From NCBI GenBank assembly GCA_037974965.1, contig JBBPFI010000005.1:620001-684000 (forward strand): a stretch of DNA of 64,000 nt. The letters run 5' to 3'. The notes under the pieces are model-generated. The model was not told where the DNA came from. It did not search any database and worked only from the letters and a program-made list of their open reading frames with translations. Positions within the stretch are counted from its first letter, which is position 1. The number at the start of each line of letters is the position of its first letter. Origin of the DNA: Dacryopinax spathularia. Lineage: Eukaryota; Basidiomycota; Dacrymycetes; Dacrymycetales; Dacrymycetaceae. Below, one piece after another: positions 1-12,632 of the stretch. Both the position numbers and the translations under genes were made by a program.

Positions 1-2296
1 TACTTCGCGAGCAGAAGAAACAGCAACAAATTGCTGGAGATTATAAGGTCTACGAGGCACGCAAGCGGTTCAGCCATATCCTGCATCGGCCGGAGGTTAC
101 CGGGTCATCGGAGGATGACAAGCTCCTCATACCAAATTACCAAGAGCCAAAACTGGTTGTGCAGTTGCCGAAGAAGATACATCGACTGGAGGAGAGTTTG
201 GTCAAAGAGCTGCAAAAACCCAAGCCCATTGATCTTAGAGAGGTTGTCGCCGAAGAGACTAAGCAAGCTTATCGTAAGCGCAAGTTGGAAGACGAAGACC
301 ATGAGAATCGCGTTGATGTAAGTCTGATCTTCTTTTACCATCAGCCAGGATTGGGCTGATAGACTGCAGGCGCTTGCTCAGCCGAAGATCCCGCGACTCG
401 GTCAGTTCGAGTTCCAGTGGGTTTCTGAGCAGATCCAAACGGATGACCTACCTCCACCCCCTCGCACTGTTGCGCAGCAAGGCACGACTATTGGATTCCG
501 TATTCGTCGAGGTCGCGGCGGTACTGTTCGGTGCGATCGTCTGATTCCGCGCGCTCGCCGGCGACTTGCGCAACAAGGCGATCTATTTACTCGGAAACCA
601 TTGACGCATGAGGAAGAGGGCCGGTCCCTGACTGGCCTGTCGGACATCGATTCTGTCGCGGAAGAAACCCCCGCGTTATCCCCCGATAGTGGCTCAACAT
701 CAACATCAACTTCATTGTCATCACCATCAAACGACGCTAGCCCGCCTTCGGAAATCATTCGCCAGCACTTCGTTGGCAAACATGTTTCAGCCGATCCAGA
801 CTTCGAAGTCCAGGGTGTGCGGATCGTGGATGATTACGATGTCGCGTACGTGCAGTATCTCAATCCGGTGTCTTTGCATACCACTGATGCGTGATGTTAG
901 ATTCTCCCGCCGTCGCGCACGTCTGCATGACCCTGGGAAATCCAATCCCCTGCACGTAAACAACAGCCATCTTCTTGCGGCACAGGTGTTTGTTCGCGAT
1001 GCAAGGACGAAGGAAGTCAAAGTTCCACTCTGGCCATCGCCGAAGGCTGCGAGTGCACCTGTTCGCATATCCGGGCTAAAGGTTGCGATTCCACAACAAC
1101 AATCCGGTGCTCCGGGCCTGCATACGATACGAACCAGTGTTACAGCAAATTCGGCATTACTGCACCAAACTCCTCTGCCGTCGGATGTGCGGGATACGCC
1201 TGGTCAGCCAGCATTTGAGGCAGTTGCCCCTGCGCCTTCAGACCGCGGAACGGCCATCAAGCGACCCCTTTCCACCTCTCACCAGCCCTTCTTGACTCCA
1301 TCTGGCCACGACAGCGCAGGAGACCACCCGGCCCATATCTCTGCACCTCATCCACCTGCAAATCGCGCTGGTTATGCAGTCGTGAAAGGTTCAGACGGAA
1401 AGGAGGTTCAACTGCGCCATCCCAGTGCCACCCAAACGCAAACTCCAGTACCCAACGGGCTGGGTTTGCAACTGGGCCCGATGGATCTCAAGTTGGCCAA
1501 CAACGTACAAAACCCTGCCGGCCTGCTTACGCAACCTCAGCACTACCCCTATTATCCTCAATCAGTGAACCCTACCGGTCGGCCTGACAGTTCTACGTTA
1601 CCAGCCAGCCAGCGAGTACCGCAACCGGGAATGCCTGCTGTACCGCTCTCAGGCGGAATGCCTGTGCACAATTACCCTCTGTACGCGCAAAATGCCGCGG
1701 CGACGGCTGCCTACTACGCGCAGACAATGAATGGTCTCGGTCTTGGACCTGGTCAAGCTCCACAAGGGTCGTCCACGTACCATGGCGATTACGCCCAATA
1801 CTGCAATCAAATGTGGCAAGCCTACCACGCTCTGAATCAAAATTATCCTCAGGCGCCCGCCGGATCTCCGCATCCACTCCCTCAGATGTCATCCGAAGCT
1901 GCTCAGCATTTCCTGCACGGCTTCCGCACAAACCCTCTCGATCCACAGAGTTTCGGTCATTTCCCACCGCCAAATCTGAACCTGCGGATACCGCAGGTGC
2001 GTCAAAAAACCGGTAGCGTCCCGAAGACGACTATTCCCATACATGCTGGGACGCCAGAACGGCATTCGATCCCGACCAACCCTCCCAGTCAGGCGCCTAC
2101 CTATCCCACGCCGCTCACGCGACCTCCGTCGGAACCGCGAGATCTCGAGTCTTCTCCAACTCGTCGCCGCCCGGGTACTGCTTCAAGTACAGAAGATGGT
2201 GTCTCATCACCGGTCTTGCCATCGCCTATGCCTACTACGCCTGTCTCCCAATTGGCTGTCTGTCAAGGCAAGTCTCCCGTGGACTTGGCCCCATGA
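1..2296 (+). CDS. EPL1: Enhancer of polycomb-like protein EPL1, 3' part
   Basis: Partial at the window start. The model is join(<1..317, 370..845, 901..2296), open in frame from base 3. Introns are 318-369 (GTAAGT, branch GGCTGAT, CAG) and 846-900 (GTACGT, branch CACTGAT, TTAG). The second intron removes an apparent frame change near 892. The visible protein runs from a basic helix (LREQKKQQQ) through a block with RGRGGTVRCDR, then DYDVA spliced to FSRRRARLHDP, then a long Pro/Gln/Ala-rich tail. The RGRGG and RRRARLHDP blocks are what I recognise from enhancer-of-polycomb proteins, the scaffold subunit of the NuA4 histone acetyltransferase in the nucleus. The N-terminal EPL1 domain lies outside the window. 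The final Gln/Pro-rich 400 residues are low complexity. Identification is by motif and gene organisation only. Confidence 0.7.
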
Positions 2297-2585
2297 ACCA
2301 TATGGACGATTTCCCACTACAAATCTAAGCGATACCCAAAGAGTAGTACTACTGATTTCCATGCAATTGTACCATATCGAACAAGTCAACTGTTGCCGGA
2401 CTTTGTCGCAAGTCTCCAGCATGCATTTTTGGCATATTGGATATATTTCAGAACGGAGACACGAAACACTGAAGTACTTATTGAAGTCAGTCCCCACGAG
2501 CAGGAACGTATTTGCGAAGAGACTGCCCTCCCTAATTGTGCAGTCCTTAAGACAAGCAGATGGTTAGGGCGCTCGGCCAAAACAA

Positions 2586-3697
2586 TTACTCTGCGCTGAC
2601 TGGCTCAGCAACAGCCGCCTTGTCATCGAGCGCCGGCTTCCCGTTGGTGGTGGCCGCGTTGTCACTCTCGCTGCTTGCCAGCTGCTTGACATTGGCTGTG
2701 ATGGCGTTGCTAGTCGGCCCATTTGCCCAAAGCTGGACCCGATTCTTAGGATCCTTCGCGTCGGCTGTGACGGATTTGATGATGGTCCACATCGAAACGA
2801 GCTTGGACAAGTACACTGCCAAGTTCTTGTCGCCAGCGTACTCGCTGAGCAGGTAGAGCAACTCATCGTCCTGCAGCACATCGTGGTCTACGACTGACGT
2901 GCAGAAGATGTCTGATATCCCATCAGCACAAGGTCCGTTGTAGAGATCTAGATGCTTACAAGCAAGGACGTCGGTCTTCTCTCCCATCACCTTGCTGCTG
3001 ACGAAGTTATAGCGCCAGAGCTACCGCGGACATATGATGAGCTGAAGAAAAAAACTCAAATGAAATTCCAGCACCGACCTTGACGTCAATTCGAATGATG
3101 GCATTGTGTTGCATGAAAATGAAGAACTTCTGCTCTTCATGCTCTCCTGCGTGTTTATTGGCAAGGAAGTTTTTGAGGGCCGTGTTGACTTGAATCTGAG
3201 ATGGTGTCATTTAGTCAATATACTGCACATCGTACAGTTCGTACCTTGAACCCAGATTGAATACTGAATTGTATCGCGTCGGTCTTGTCCGGCGTCCCAA
3301 AAAACGCATCGACGGTGTTGTTAATGGCTGTCTGGAACTAGTAATTGAACTCAGGCCTAGCTTCGGTCTCCGATAAGGCGAATACTTACATCCTCCACTT
3401 TCGCAACATCGACGGAGTACGCTCTCTCCCACCTCAGGGCACGAAAGCCGGGGATCCCGCCACGGTGACTGTTCTTCGGATTCTCAGTCATGAACATCCT
3501 GCAATCAATGGGTTTAGCTAACTTGATCGGTGCGGAGTGAGCCGCGATGACACTCACGCTTCCAACTCGGCCTGATAATTGTCTAGCTTGGCGACCGCGA
3601 GGCGAACGAGAAACGACAGCTGCTCTTCGAGCTCGTTCTTGTTGTCCTGCGTGCTAACCAGGACCTGGTCGCGTGCTTGGGAGATAGCTTGACCCAT
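2586..3697 (-). CDS. Unrecognised fungal protein with N-myristoylation-type start
   Basis: The five-exon model is complement(2586..3020, 3079..3195, 3245..3337, 3390..3498, 3558..3697), 297 aa. The phases close exactly, and introns are 49-59 bases. The start MGQAIS has Gly2 and Ser6, the usual N-myristoylation pattern, so membrane attachment is plausible. The body alternates helical N-terminal segments with a beta-like core (KFFIFMQHNAIIRIDVK, then LWRYNFVSSK after the last intron) and a low-complexity acidic/Ala tail. The last intron boundary was chosen because it restores LWRYNF in frame. I could not place it in a family. The beta-core layout faintly recalls fungal Cyt-like (Pfam Bac_thur_toxin) proteins, but this is too weak to name it. 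It is convergent with EPL1, whose stop lies 290 bases away. Confidence 0.55.
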
Positions 3698-4546
3698 CTT
3701 AGCGTGTCGAATCGGAAGTTACGTTGTGGTAATGTCAGCGGGCGGACGAGGGCTTGGGCGGATGGAATGCTCAAGGACGGCCGGTTGAATGGCGATTTAA
3801 GTGCGATTCGGTTGCCTGCTGAGGAATCGGTTGCCTGCTGAGGAATCCACCGCAATACTAGCCCACTCCACCGGCTACCGGAGGTGATTGGGACCGGTCC
3901 CGGAGTCCTCAGCACGACAAAAAAAAAGGCTTCGACATAGAAGCTTGGCAATGCCAGGTTGCTCGCCACAGGAGCTTGCGCGTGAGTAAACTGGGCTGAG
4001 AGCACGATCTCCCTGACGAAATAGGCAATACCGAGCAAAAGATCCCGCGCTGCTGAACAAAGGAAGCAGTGATCGATAGGCCGCCCGCAGACAATCAACT
4101 CACCATGTTGCGCCACGTGTTGCGGGCGTCGGGGGACATTGCGGGTCTATTCTCTCTTCCTGCTGGTCGGCCATTCAGAGGTGCAGAACGCCGGTAGGGA
4201 AAGATGCAGTAACAGAGGGCACATGACGCAGCCAATGTCCCCGACATGGTCAGCGTTGGGCATGGCACGTCTGAATGGAAATGCACGTCACGTAGCGGGT
4301 TGCAATCCCTTCAATGGAATGTTGTTTGGAACGTCTCTGCATCAGGCATCTGTCTCGTCATCGTAATGATCAATCAAGATGCATTACCGATGAGGACTGA
4401 AGACCCTATCTGGAAGAGGAACAGATTGCTAGACAATGAATTCAAGCCTCGCGGGCCAGCAAACGCCGCCGGTCCTGTCTCGAAACTTCACAAGCCATCT
4501 GTACTTTCCGACGTCCACCCTACGTGATCGAGTCAGCAGATGGGAA
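3698..4546. other. Intergenic, with a short tandem duplication
   Basis: About 850 bases separate the start of the gene at 3697 from the stop of POP1 at 4547. The only structure I see is a 19-base unit (GGTTGCCTGCTGAGGAAT core) present twice in direct tandem at about 3809-3846. No coding exon is convincing here, and it probably holds the promoter of the minus-strand gene ending at 2586. Confidence 0.5.
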
Positions 4547-7295
4547 TCAGGTAGAGTGGCAGACGCACCCATTCTCATCCTCTGCAATCTGGAGAAGTTG
4601 ACGAAGCGCAACTGCGCCGAGAGCATGCCCCTGTCCACGCTGAAGGGAAAAGTTGCCAGACGTGACGTATCCGATGCGTAGGGTGTCATCCGGCTCGGCG
4701 GAACCTAGGTGAACGAGCTCATTCTCATTCTCCTGCAGGGCATTTGCGACAGTAGGACGGCAGAGGGCAGAGCGCCACATCTTGCCTTCTTCTTTCGAGA
4801 CGCGATAAATCGAGGCCAGGTCATCCGGGCAACCGCGGGAACAGGGAATGAGCCGAACGTGGACGAGCGCGCTCTGTAGAAGCGTGTCGGCTGCCGGAAG
4901 TTCAGGCGGAAGGCCGCGTTTCGCCTGTAGCGCCAACAAATGGTCATGGAGAATCGAGGGTGCCGTGGCTCCAGGAGTACGGTGCTGCATCTTCTCTAGG
5001 ACCGTACCAATGTCAGGCAGCCGAAGGATCCAAGGCTCAACTGCCGGGCCCTCAGCAGTCGCCGCAGCGGGCTCTACCTGTACCGGCTCTTGTGGTTGTT
5101 GCGAGTCCGGCACCTCATTTGGCGCATCCGCCATCTCCACCTCTTGCGTGCCGACCGATTCTCTCTGGGTATCCAGCGTTTCGACCCTTTGCGTGCCGAT
5201 GTCCTCGTGAGCATCTGTTTCGTCGAGCGCAGCAGGATTCTTGCTCGAAAGGCCCAACACCTGCCTCCAATCCGCCCTCCAACAGCCTTCTTCCCCAACC
5301 CTCTTCCCTCTCGGCCTCCGCTCCCATTTCTCCCCCTCTTCCTTTCCCCATGCCTCCCAATCCTTCATCCCAGCCGCAGTGGTTACCCAGTCCCGCGGGA
5401 AGAAGGGTACGGAGGCTTCAAACGCCTGCGCATGAATATCTCGCTGACCTGCTAGCAGCGTGCCGGAAGAGAGGAGGGAGGGGAGGAAAGCCATCGCCCA
5501 CCCGGCCGGGAAGAGGAGCGTCCAGCCATGTATCGCCTCGCTGCCCTCGCCTGTCCCCCTTCCTCTTTGGCTTGGAGCTGCTAATGGGGTGGAAGCCCTA
5601 GCGCCAACACTTCTCTGCACCAGAAGGACGGGCACCCGGCCATCCCCTGCACCAGGCTTCAAAGGTGTACCAGGTACAGGTTGCTTAGCTCTCCGAGCGT
5701 CCAGCTCCTGTTTGCGGAACTTTGGTGGTTGACGCGCTTCGGAGCTCCACAGGGTGGAAGAAGCTAGGGAAGCGGATGGGAAGTGGGTGAAGGAGCGGGT
5801 TGAGTTGGGAGGGGCTTTGGCGTTCTTCGGTGGGTAGCTAGGGGCAAGTATCAGAACAATGTAGGGTGTAACTGGAAAGGAGGAAAGAAACGTACGATAA
5901 GCGAGGGTCGTACACCTCAAAACCTAAACACATGCCTCTTGGCACACTTCCAGGACTGTCAAGTCCCTCGAGTTCCCTCCATACCTTATCGGCCCATCAG
6001 CATGGCTGCTCAATTGCTCAGCGAAACGGCAAGACGTACCTCCTTGAACTCCTCCCGTTTCTCCCCTTTCACGAGCTGCAGCGCTCCCCTCAAGACCTGA
6101 GTACTCTTTGGCCCCATAATGTCGAAAGCTAAGATCTCTCCTCGAAGGTCGGTGATATCGAGTGATTCCTCTTTCCCTTCTGTGCGGAGGGCGTCGAGGA
6201 CTAAGGAAGATGCGCGCTGAAGTTCGACCGTGAAGGGATTGAAGGAAGCAGGATGTATGCGGACCCAGAGCTCTCGCGGCGGGTTCTTCGATCGTCCGAG
6301 GGACGACTTGCTGGTTGAACCGGCATCTGCAGGTTGCTTTGCGGGCGAAGGTAGCGGACGCCATAGAACCTGCACCGGTCCTAGTTCTCCCATCGGCCAC
6401 GCTCCACATCTATACGCACCCCCTTCCCAGGACCTTCCACCCGAGAGATACCTCACAGCCCCGGGGCCAGCACCTTCCGCCCCTACCACCTGCGCCAGTA
6501 CGCGCTTGAGCGTATCCTCCCTCCCGCTTAGCTGAAGCGTAGCGGTGTACGAGGCGTCATGTAGGATCGACCCGCTACGGGCAGCGCGCAGCGAAGGGCG
6601 GTAGGACTTTGCCGTTGGTGTGACGGGTAGGCGGTAGCCGTACAAGTTGGACATATGGGTGCGCTTGGCGTGGTACAGGTGGGTTTCGAGCCATGTTTTG
6701 TCTCCTACCAAGGAGACTCAGACATTACCCTCGCACATAGATATGGCAGGGTGGCACGGGACTCACGTTGTCGCCTCGCAAACTCTTCGGCCTTGGATAC
6801 CCTCTTACTCTTTCCTCGCTGTGGCAGCTTTCCCTTCTTCCGCTTCGGCGCGTCCATCTCAGCTTTCGCCTTTTCCCTCAGTCTCTGCGGCAGCCGGCGA
6901 ACATCGTGGCTCGCTGCTCGACGCCTCAGGTGCCTGGGAACGGACTGGAACGCTCGTGTTGTGGAGGCTGCAGCAGCCGAGGCCATCGATGCTTGGAGGG
7001 CGCGGATCTCGAATGCACGTGCAGTGGCGAATTGTTCGACATCGATGGCAGAGGGGAGGGCATTGGTGCCTACATATATGCGCATTTATCAGCCCGTCTT
7101 TCCCATCTTGCACATCCAAGGAGTGGTGGAAGGGGTTGGACACTCACTGGTGCGTGTCCCTTGTCCTGCTCCGGGAGTAGCAACAGCAGAGGAAGACGAG
7201 CTTGCCTCCTGCACGGGAATGGAGCGCGCATCAGCGAGTCGGACGCGTTTGCGTTCTCGGCCCGAGTCCTCCTGCGTTGGTCGTTTGGGTGGCAT
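4547..7295 (-). CDS. POP1: Ribonuclease P/MRP protein subunit POP1
   Basis: The five-exon model is complement(4547..5837, 5896..5984, 6040..6704, 6767..7069, 7148..7295), 831 aa. Introns are 55-78 bases and all phases close. The N terminus is a basic nuclear-type tail. It is followed near residues 60-120 by FATARAFEI and the PRHLRRRAASHDVRRLP signature, the classic POP1 N-terminal block. The middle has LGFEVYDPRL. A POPLD-like segment follows (AGWAMAFLPSLLSSG through GQRDIHAQAFE and a FPRDW block), and the C terminus has GYVTSGNFSLQRGQGHALG. POP1 is the largest protein of RNase P and RNase MRP, binding the catalytic RNA for tRNA 5' and rRNA processing in the nucleus. The length sits close to yeast POP1 (about 875 aa). 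The linker between the POPLD and C-terminal blocks is acidic and repetitive. Confidence 0.85.
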
Positions 7296-7761
7296 TGTCA
7301 GCGACCGGAAGAGAGATAGAGGGTAGCACCGTGCAGGGTATCAAGGTGTTGAGCGCATATATGACGGTGCAAAGGGGATAACCGTCGCCCTCGTTGAGCT
7401 GAGCTTGGAGAGAAAAGACCCACTCCGGATGCTTCGGAGATAGCTTGCGGTCTCCTAACGCCGAGTGGTCACTGGGCGTCGGAAATAGCGGGGGCTTTAC
7501 AGCCGAAGCTTTGTCTATCCCGCTCAGTACGCTCGGGTTCTTGCAGCGAACAACAAACGCATTCTAACGAGGGGTTATCTGTAATGGAACAAAAATACTG
7601 TACTGTACAAAACACCAAACACAAAACGATCGAACAGCAGTATACATAATGAATAAGAAAACTGTTCTTCCAATCTCGAAAAACGCTGTCCTTCTTCGCC
7701 TTCGGTGACGGTCGAAGAAGGTTCGCCATCACATCTCACACCAACCCCTTCCAAAACTCCT
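7296..7761. other. Intergenic between POP1 and the F-box gene
   Basis: This 466-base gap lies upstream of POP1 and downstream of the minus-strand F-box gene. It probably holds the POP1 promoter and the 3' end of the F-box transcript. No conserved reading frame or RNA gene is visible. Confidence 0.5.
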
Positions 7762-9855
7762 TTACGCAGAAGTAGAAGTCACTGGTACTTCTAAATTAGT
7801 CTTCTCCTGGCGATATACGGCCTGCCACTTTTCGATCTCCATCGCGAATGCCCTGGCTCTCAAGCGAGCAGTATCGACTCCCGCGAATGCTTCTTCACCC
7901 GGTCCCCTTCGGCCGTGCATAGCCGGGAACATGTCCGCATGTTGCAGATGGATGGGAGGTTCAGCTTGTGGGGCAGCCGGTCCAGGTTGCTCAACGGCGG
8001 GATCAGTTTGAGCGAGAGTTTGTCCCTGGTTTTCGATGGACTGCACATCCGTCTCGCCCATCGCGGCCACATCCACGTCGGTGGCAGGAAAAGCACCTGG
8101 GATCACCTGCTCCTCCACTGGAACGTCTTCATCTACATGCGCCGCAGCCTCCGGCACCTGCTCGCCCGCATCTAGCCTGCCAAAGGCCCGATGATAGCTC
8201 CAAACCCCATCAGGAACATCCGCCTCCTCATGTGCCCATCTTCCCCATCCAAGCTTGGCATGTGTAAACACCCTCGCGGTCCACCTTGCCGCTTCCGTCA
8301 GTGCGGGAGAGGGCGGAGGAAGGCGAGACCAGGAGATGAGCAGACGCTTGAGGCGGTGTGGAGGAGGAGGAGGCGGGAGAGGCGGGATGGAATGTGAGAG
8401 CGGTAGGTGGGTGGAGGAGGATGAGGACGCGGAAAAGGCTTGCAAAGTGGAGCCGGGCGGGTATGGAAGTGCAAATTCGACTTGGAGGACTTCGAGATTC
8501 GGACACCCGGTTGCGAGCGGCGCCAAGTCGCCGAGGGAGATAAGAGGTGCATGCTGGCGAGAGGCATAGTGATACGAGTAGTCAAAGGTTACGAGCCTGA
8601 GTTCGCGTAGATCGTGTAGGGCTGACAGAGCTGCAATGAGTTCAGGTGTGAGCGCGGGAATCCAGACTGGCTCATAGGAGGTGAGAGTAAGATCGAGAAC
8701 GGTAAGGTTTGTTAGCCGCGAGAAGGGAAGGAAGTTGTATTCTTCGGTCTCTGGCTGTGTTGGAGGAAGTTCGTGCGGGGACAATCCGCCGCGCAGGGAC
8801 AGGACGCACTCCTTCACAAAAGGAGTACGATCCCAGAGCAGCCGCAAAAAGCGTGCGAACAATGTGGGCGTGGTCCATGTGTGTTTGAGGGCGAACCTCT
8901 CTACTCTTGTTTTGGGTGGCAGCGCCGAGAGTAGGTGGAGCGCGGCCGTGAAAGGACCGGAGGCTATCTCGATCTTCTTGATCGCCGGGAAGCGCGTTTC
9001 GCCCGGCTGAGGAGATGGGATATGCTGTATGAGGACAGCAGAGCCAGGACTGGAGTCGGGCAGTGGATGGGCCAGTGTAAGCTGCTCCAGCTCGTCCATC
9101 TTGCCGAGGGTAAGTATATGCTGCACCATGAGCGGTTCGCCTTGCAAGTGAAGTTTGCGAAGTCTCCTCAATCGTGGGAGCGCATCCAACGCATGGAGTT
9201 GTGGCCAATCCTGCGCCTCCGTATGCGTCAGCATCGCCAGCTCCGTCAAGTTTGGTACACGAATCCCAAGCATTTCAATCGCATCCTGCGGCGGTGCGGT
9301 CGCAAGGAATAGGACATGCACAGTGCAGGTCTTCTCTCCGGCAAGCATGAGCACCGGATCTAAGGCTGAGGGATGGGACACGGTGAAAGTGAGCGTTTCC
9401 AAGGCGGGCAAGTGGAGCGTAGAGAGCGACATGAGATCGTGGCTGGTGAGGACATACGGCTCGCGCATATAGTCCGGTTCGTCGGTGAGCGCGAACTCCA
9501 TGGTGGTGAGGTGGGAGAGATAGTGCGCGCGTCGAGCAAGCTGGCGAGGGGTATAAGAGTCCTGCAGACCTGGTCAGTACGTGGCGGGAGTGCACAATTA
9601 CCCCGGACGTACCGCATCGTCCGAACCCAGCCCCAGAGCATCAAAGATCGCTCTCGTAGGTGCTTTTCGCCTCCACAAGTGCCTAACAGCAGGCTCAAAC
9701 CAAGCCCTGCAAATCCGCGCGCATACAGCCAGGTCCGAGGACGGAAGAGGGGCGAGGAGAAGGTCGAGGATGTCCAGTATTTGCAGAGCGCGGTGCGGGC
9801 TGGGTAGCTTCTGGTTCGTACTCGACGTAGATGGGTGGAAACCGTAGGAAGGCAT
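7762..9855 (-). CDS. F-box protein with leucine-rich C-terminal region
   Basis: The two-exon model is complement(7762..9561, 9613..9855), 680 aa. The intron 9562-9612 has GTACGT and CTGCAG ends. I chose the ATG at 9855 because it lies just before the F-box; an in-frame upstream ATG at 9936 would add 27 residues. The first exon carries a typical F-box (HRALQILDILDLLLAPLPS, then DLAVCARICRAWFEPAVRHLW). The long second exon has leucine-patterned segments spaced like LRRs (for example RLRKLHLQG, LTNLTVLDLTLTSYE, LHDLRELRLVTF), then a Pro/Ala-rich tail. F-box proteins are substrate adaptors of SCF ubiquitin ligases. Such F-box/LRR proteins are greatly expanded in agaricomycetes. No substrate can be inferred. 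Confidence 0.8.
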
Positions 9856-11737
9856 ATGGGGAGGGACAAAGGGAGGTGTAAGTGCGATGCAGAGATGGGT
9901 GCATCCGCCGGGGCAGCAGTGGTGATGCGCGTTCATGATGGGATAGACGGGTTGAGCGGGAAGACCGGTGCGCGATACTGTTATAGGTGCAGGCTGGTGG
10001 CCTCAAGGCGCTCCTCAGACGATATCGGATGATGTGATGGTCGTTGCCGTTGGATCGGGAGTATGTAGACGTGCTGGCCACGATCACAACTTGTCGTTCT
10101 TTTGATCCTGATACCGTTGAACTCTCTGACGCTCGGTAGTATTCCAGAGGTTGTCTGATTGGTGATAGCGGGTGTCACTCTCTGATCGAGTTGGATTGAG
10201 GGGCGTGGTGACCTCGTGGTGGAAGAGAAGACGTGGTTACGCAGACCTTCAAAGGAAAAGAGTGGATTACTTGCAAGGCTGCAAGTGGTGAAGTTGTTGG
10301 GCGAAGGTCGCGTTGGGCAGATGAGATGAAGCGCTGGCCAGAGGAGGGGGCGGCGAGCGCTTCTTGTCGGATTTAATGTTGAAGCTCTAGCGCCGACAGC
10401 TCCCCGTCGTCTTGGAGTTGCTCGCCCGTCCAGGCTATCAGACCCAAACGCCGCAATTCAAAGACTTCGGCCCCAGTAAATCTGATTGACGGCTTCCTCT
10501 CTTCAATTCCTGACCTTCGGAAAATCGCTGGATACGTCCAAACTTACAAACTGTGTTGTTGAGCTTATCGCCGACCTCCTCAGACGCCTTTCTCCATCTC
10601 TTGTAAAAAGCACGCAAGCACCGGGCCCTCTCACCTAGGACAATCCCCACTCAGTACGACACCCAATGTATAATGTTTCTTGCACCAAAGGGCCATTTAG
10701 CACTCCATCGTCTTCGCATGGGATGAGAATCGTATTCCCCTGGCGGCGGAGGTGCTCGTTGCATTGAATAGGAGAAAGCTGACAATACGAAGCTATTCAC
10801 AGTCCGCACATACGGAAGTCTTCGTAGAGCGGGTGGTCGTTATCAGCGGAGAGCAAAGAAGGGCGCACCATATTTACCATCATGCGGCTGAAGAGCACCG
10901 TCGGTCTTGAAGCGGGGACGAATTGCGCTAATCGCCGACCGCGATTTGCCATCGGCCGTAAGCAAGGAGGTAACCAATGATGAAAGCCAGCCGGCGTCCC
11001 GCGCTGGCTCTCGCTGGCTGCTGCTGAGCCATGCTGTGGCAGAGTGAGCCTCCTGTACAATGTCACCGCTTTGCCATCCTGTTCTCCTACTGAATCTCTG
11101 GACAAGGACGGTCGGGTCTGAAGGTTGTTTTTTGGCTTATCTCCGATGAGCTTGAACCAGTTCGAGCGGCTGTATGTATACGGTGTCTAGAGGAGTTCCA
11201 TAGCGACCTCTGCACCTCACAGAGACTCTACGTCCAGTATATCCAGCCCGCCAGTGACACTGGCCGAAACCAGTGGACGGCCATCAAATCCCGTGCTTCC
11301 GTAAGGCTGTCTAAGCAGTGGCTGTGAACAATGACATCCATGCTGACCAACGCCTCGATCCCTGACGAAGCCGTGGGAACGCCCGTTCCCCGCTCTCTCT
11401 TCCTGCACCAAATCGATGTGAACGACCTATCCCGGTGCCTCCTCAAACCCCTAAGCGCCTCGTCATTGCTTGTCAACACCTTTGAGACGTTCTGGGCGTT
11501 GCTAAGGGATGGTGGAACGACCTGACGGCTACTTACCAGACGGAAGGGCATAAATATCCAGCTTGCGACGACGAACAAGGGTCAGAACATCCAGAAACGA
11601 CCACTGCTACAGACATCGTGGCTACCACAACCTCACTGTTGAAGCGTCTTACCACTTTCACATCAGCTAAACAACTCTCCACCTCCCTCCGCAACTTCTT
11701 CTACCACCCTACCCACTCAAGCGCCGAATCCGCAACA
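9856..11737. other. Intergenic, no gene supported
   Basis: Nearly 1.9 kb lies between the divergent F-box gene (-) and pirin (+). Only short unconvincing frames occur. It does not carry the CGGCGATAAG motif of the repeat field and reads as promoter/spacer sequence. Confidence 0.5.
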
Positions 11738-12632
11738 ATGCCTTCCGCCTCCGCTACGCCCAGCCCGACTCCTAAGGAGCCCCTCCAGCTTATCCCTCGC
11801 CCGTCCACGTCAAGAGGGCACGCCGACCACGGCTGGCTGAAGACGTTCCATACCTTCTCATTCGCCTCGTACTACTCCCCGCAGCATTCGGGCTTCGGCG
11901 CGCTTCGGGTGATCAACGAGGACCGCGTCCAACCAGGGACAGGATTTGGAACGCACCCGCATTCGGAGTTTGAGATCTTCAGCTATGTAGTTTCCGGTGC
12001 ACTTGAACAGTGAGTACCCTGATCCCTTTCGCATTAGATGCATGTGCTGACACAATAATAGCCGTGACTCAATGGGCAACATCGAGCTTCTAAAGAGGGG
12101 CGATGTGCAGCTCACCTCTGCCGGCACCGGTATCCGACACAGCGAGAAGACGTCGGGTGGCACACCCGTTCACTTCCTTCAAATATGGGCTGAGCCGAAC
12201 AAGTCGAGGCTCCCTCCAAAGTACTACACACGCCACTTCACCGACGCGGAGAAGACGGACAAATGGGCGAGGGTCGTCGCTCCCGTTGGGGCGGAGGGCG
12301 TAAATCTGGAACGGGAGGGCGAGGGACCTGCGCCGGTCCAGAGCGGAGTGACGATGTGGGCCACCATCATGAGCCCTGGCACGACTCTGCCACACACGAT
12401 CCCGACCTCAGGAGCTGGGAAGAACAGGAAGGCGTACATCCACGTCATCCAGACCAGTGGGTACAACGCCGGAGCCGCGAAGGGTGCCACCGTGCGCATC
12501 ACTGGCGGTGGGAAGGAACTCGAGCTGAAGGAGGGTGATGGGGCATATGTGCTCGCTCTTCCTGGCACTGAGATGAAGGTCGAGAACGTCGGAGAGAGTA
12601 ACGCTGAGGTGGTGGTCTTCGATATCGAGTAA
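11738..12632 (+). CDS. Pirin family protein
   Basis: The two-exon model is join(11738..12009, 12062..12632), 280 aa, close to human pirin (290). The 52-base intron (GTGAGT..AATAG) splits the His of LEHRDSMGN. An in-frame upstream stretch to 11618 has no ATG, so 11738 is the start. The N-terminal cupin has [16 protein letters not shown], then the iron ligands His73 and His75 in [12 protein letters not shown], and His117 and Glu119 in RHSEKT, matching the 2-His + His/Glu set of pirins. The second cupin follows, with a typical IQTSGYN and [11 protein letters not shown]. Pirins are Fe-binding bicupins, some with quercetinase activity, others transcriptional cofactors; which applies here cannot be told. 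Confidence 0.92.

Noticed and set aside
846-900. Apparent frameshift in EPL1 (stop TGA at 892, frame change)
   Set aside because: A GTACGT..TTAG intron with a CACTGAT branch spans the site and joins DYDVA to FSRRRARLHDP in frame.
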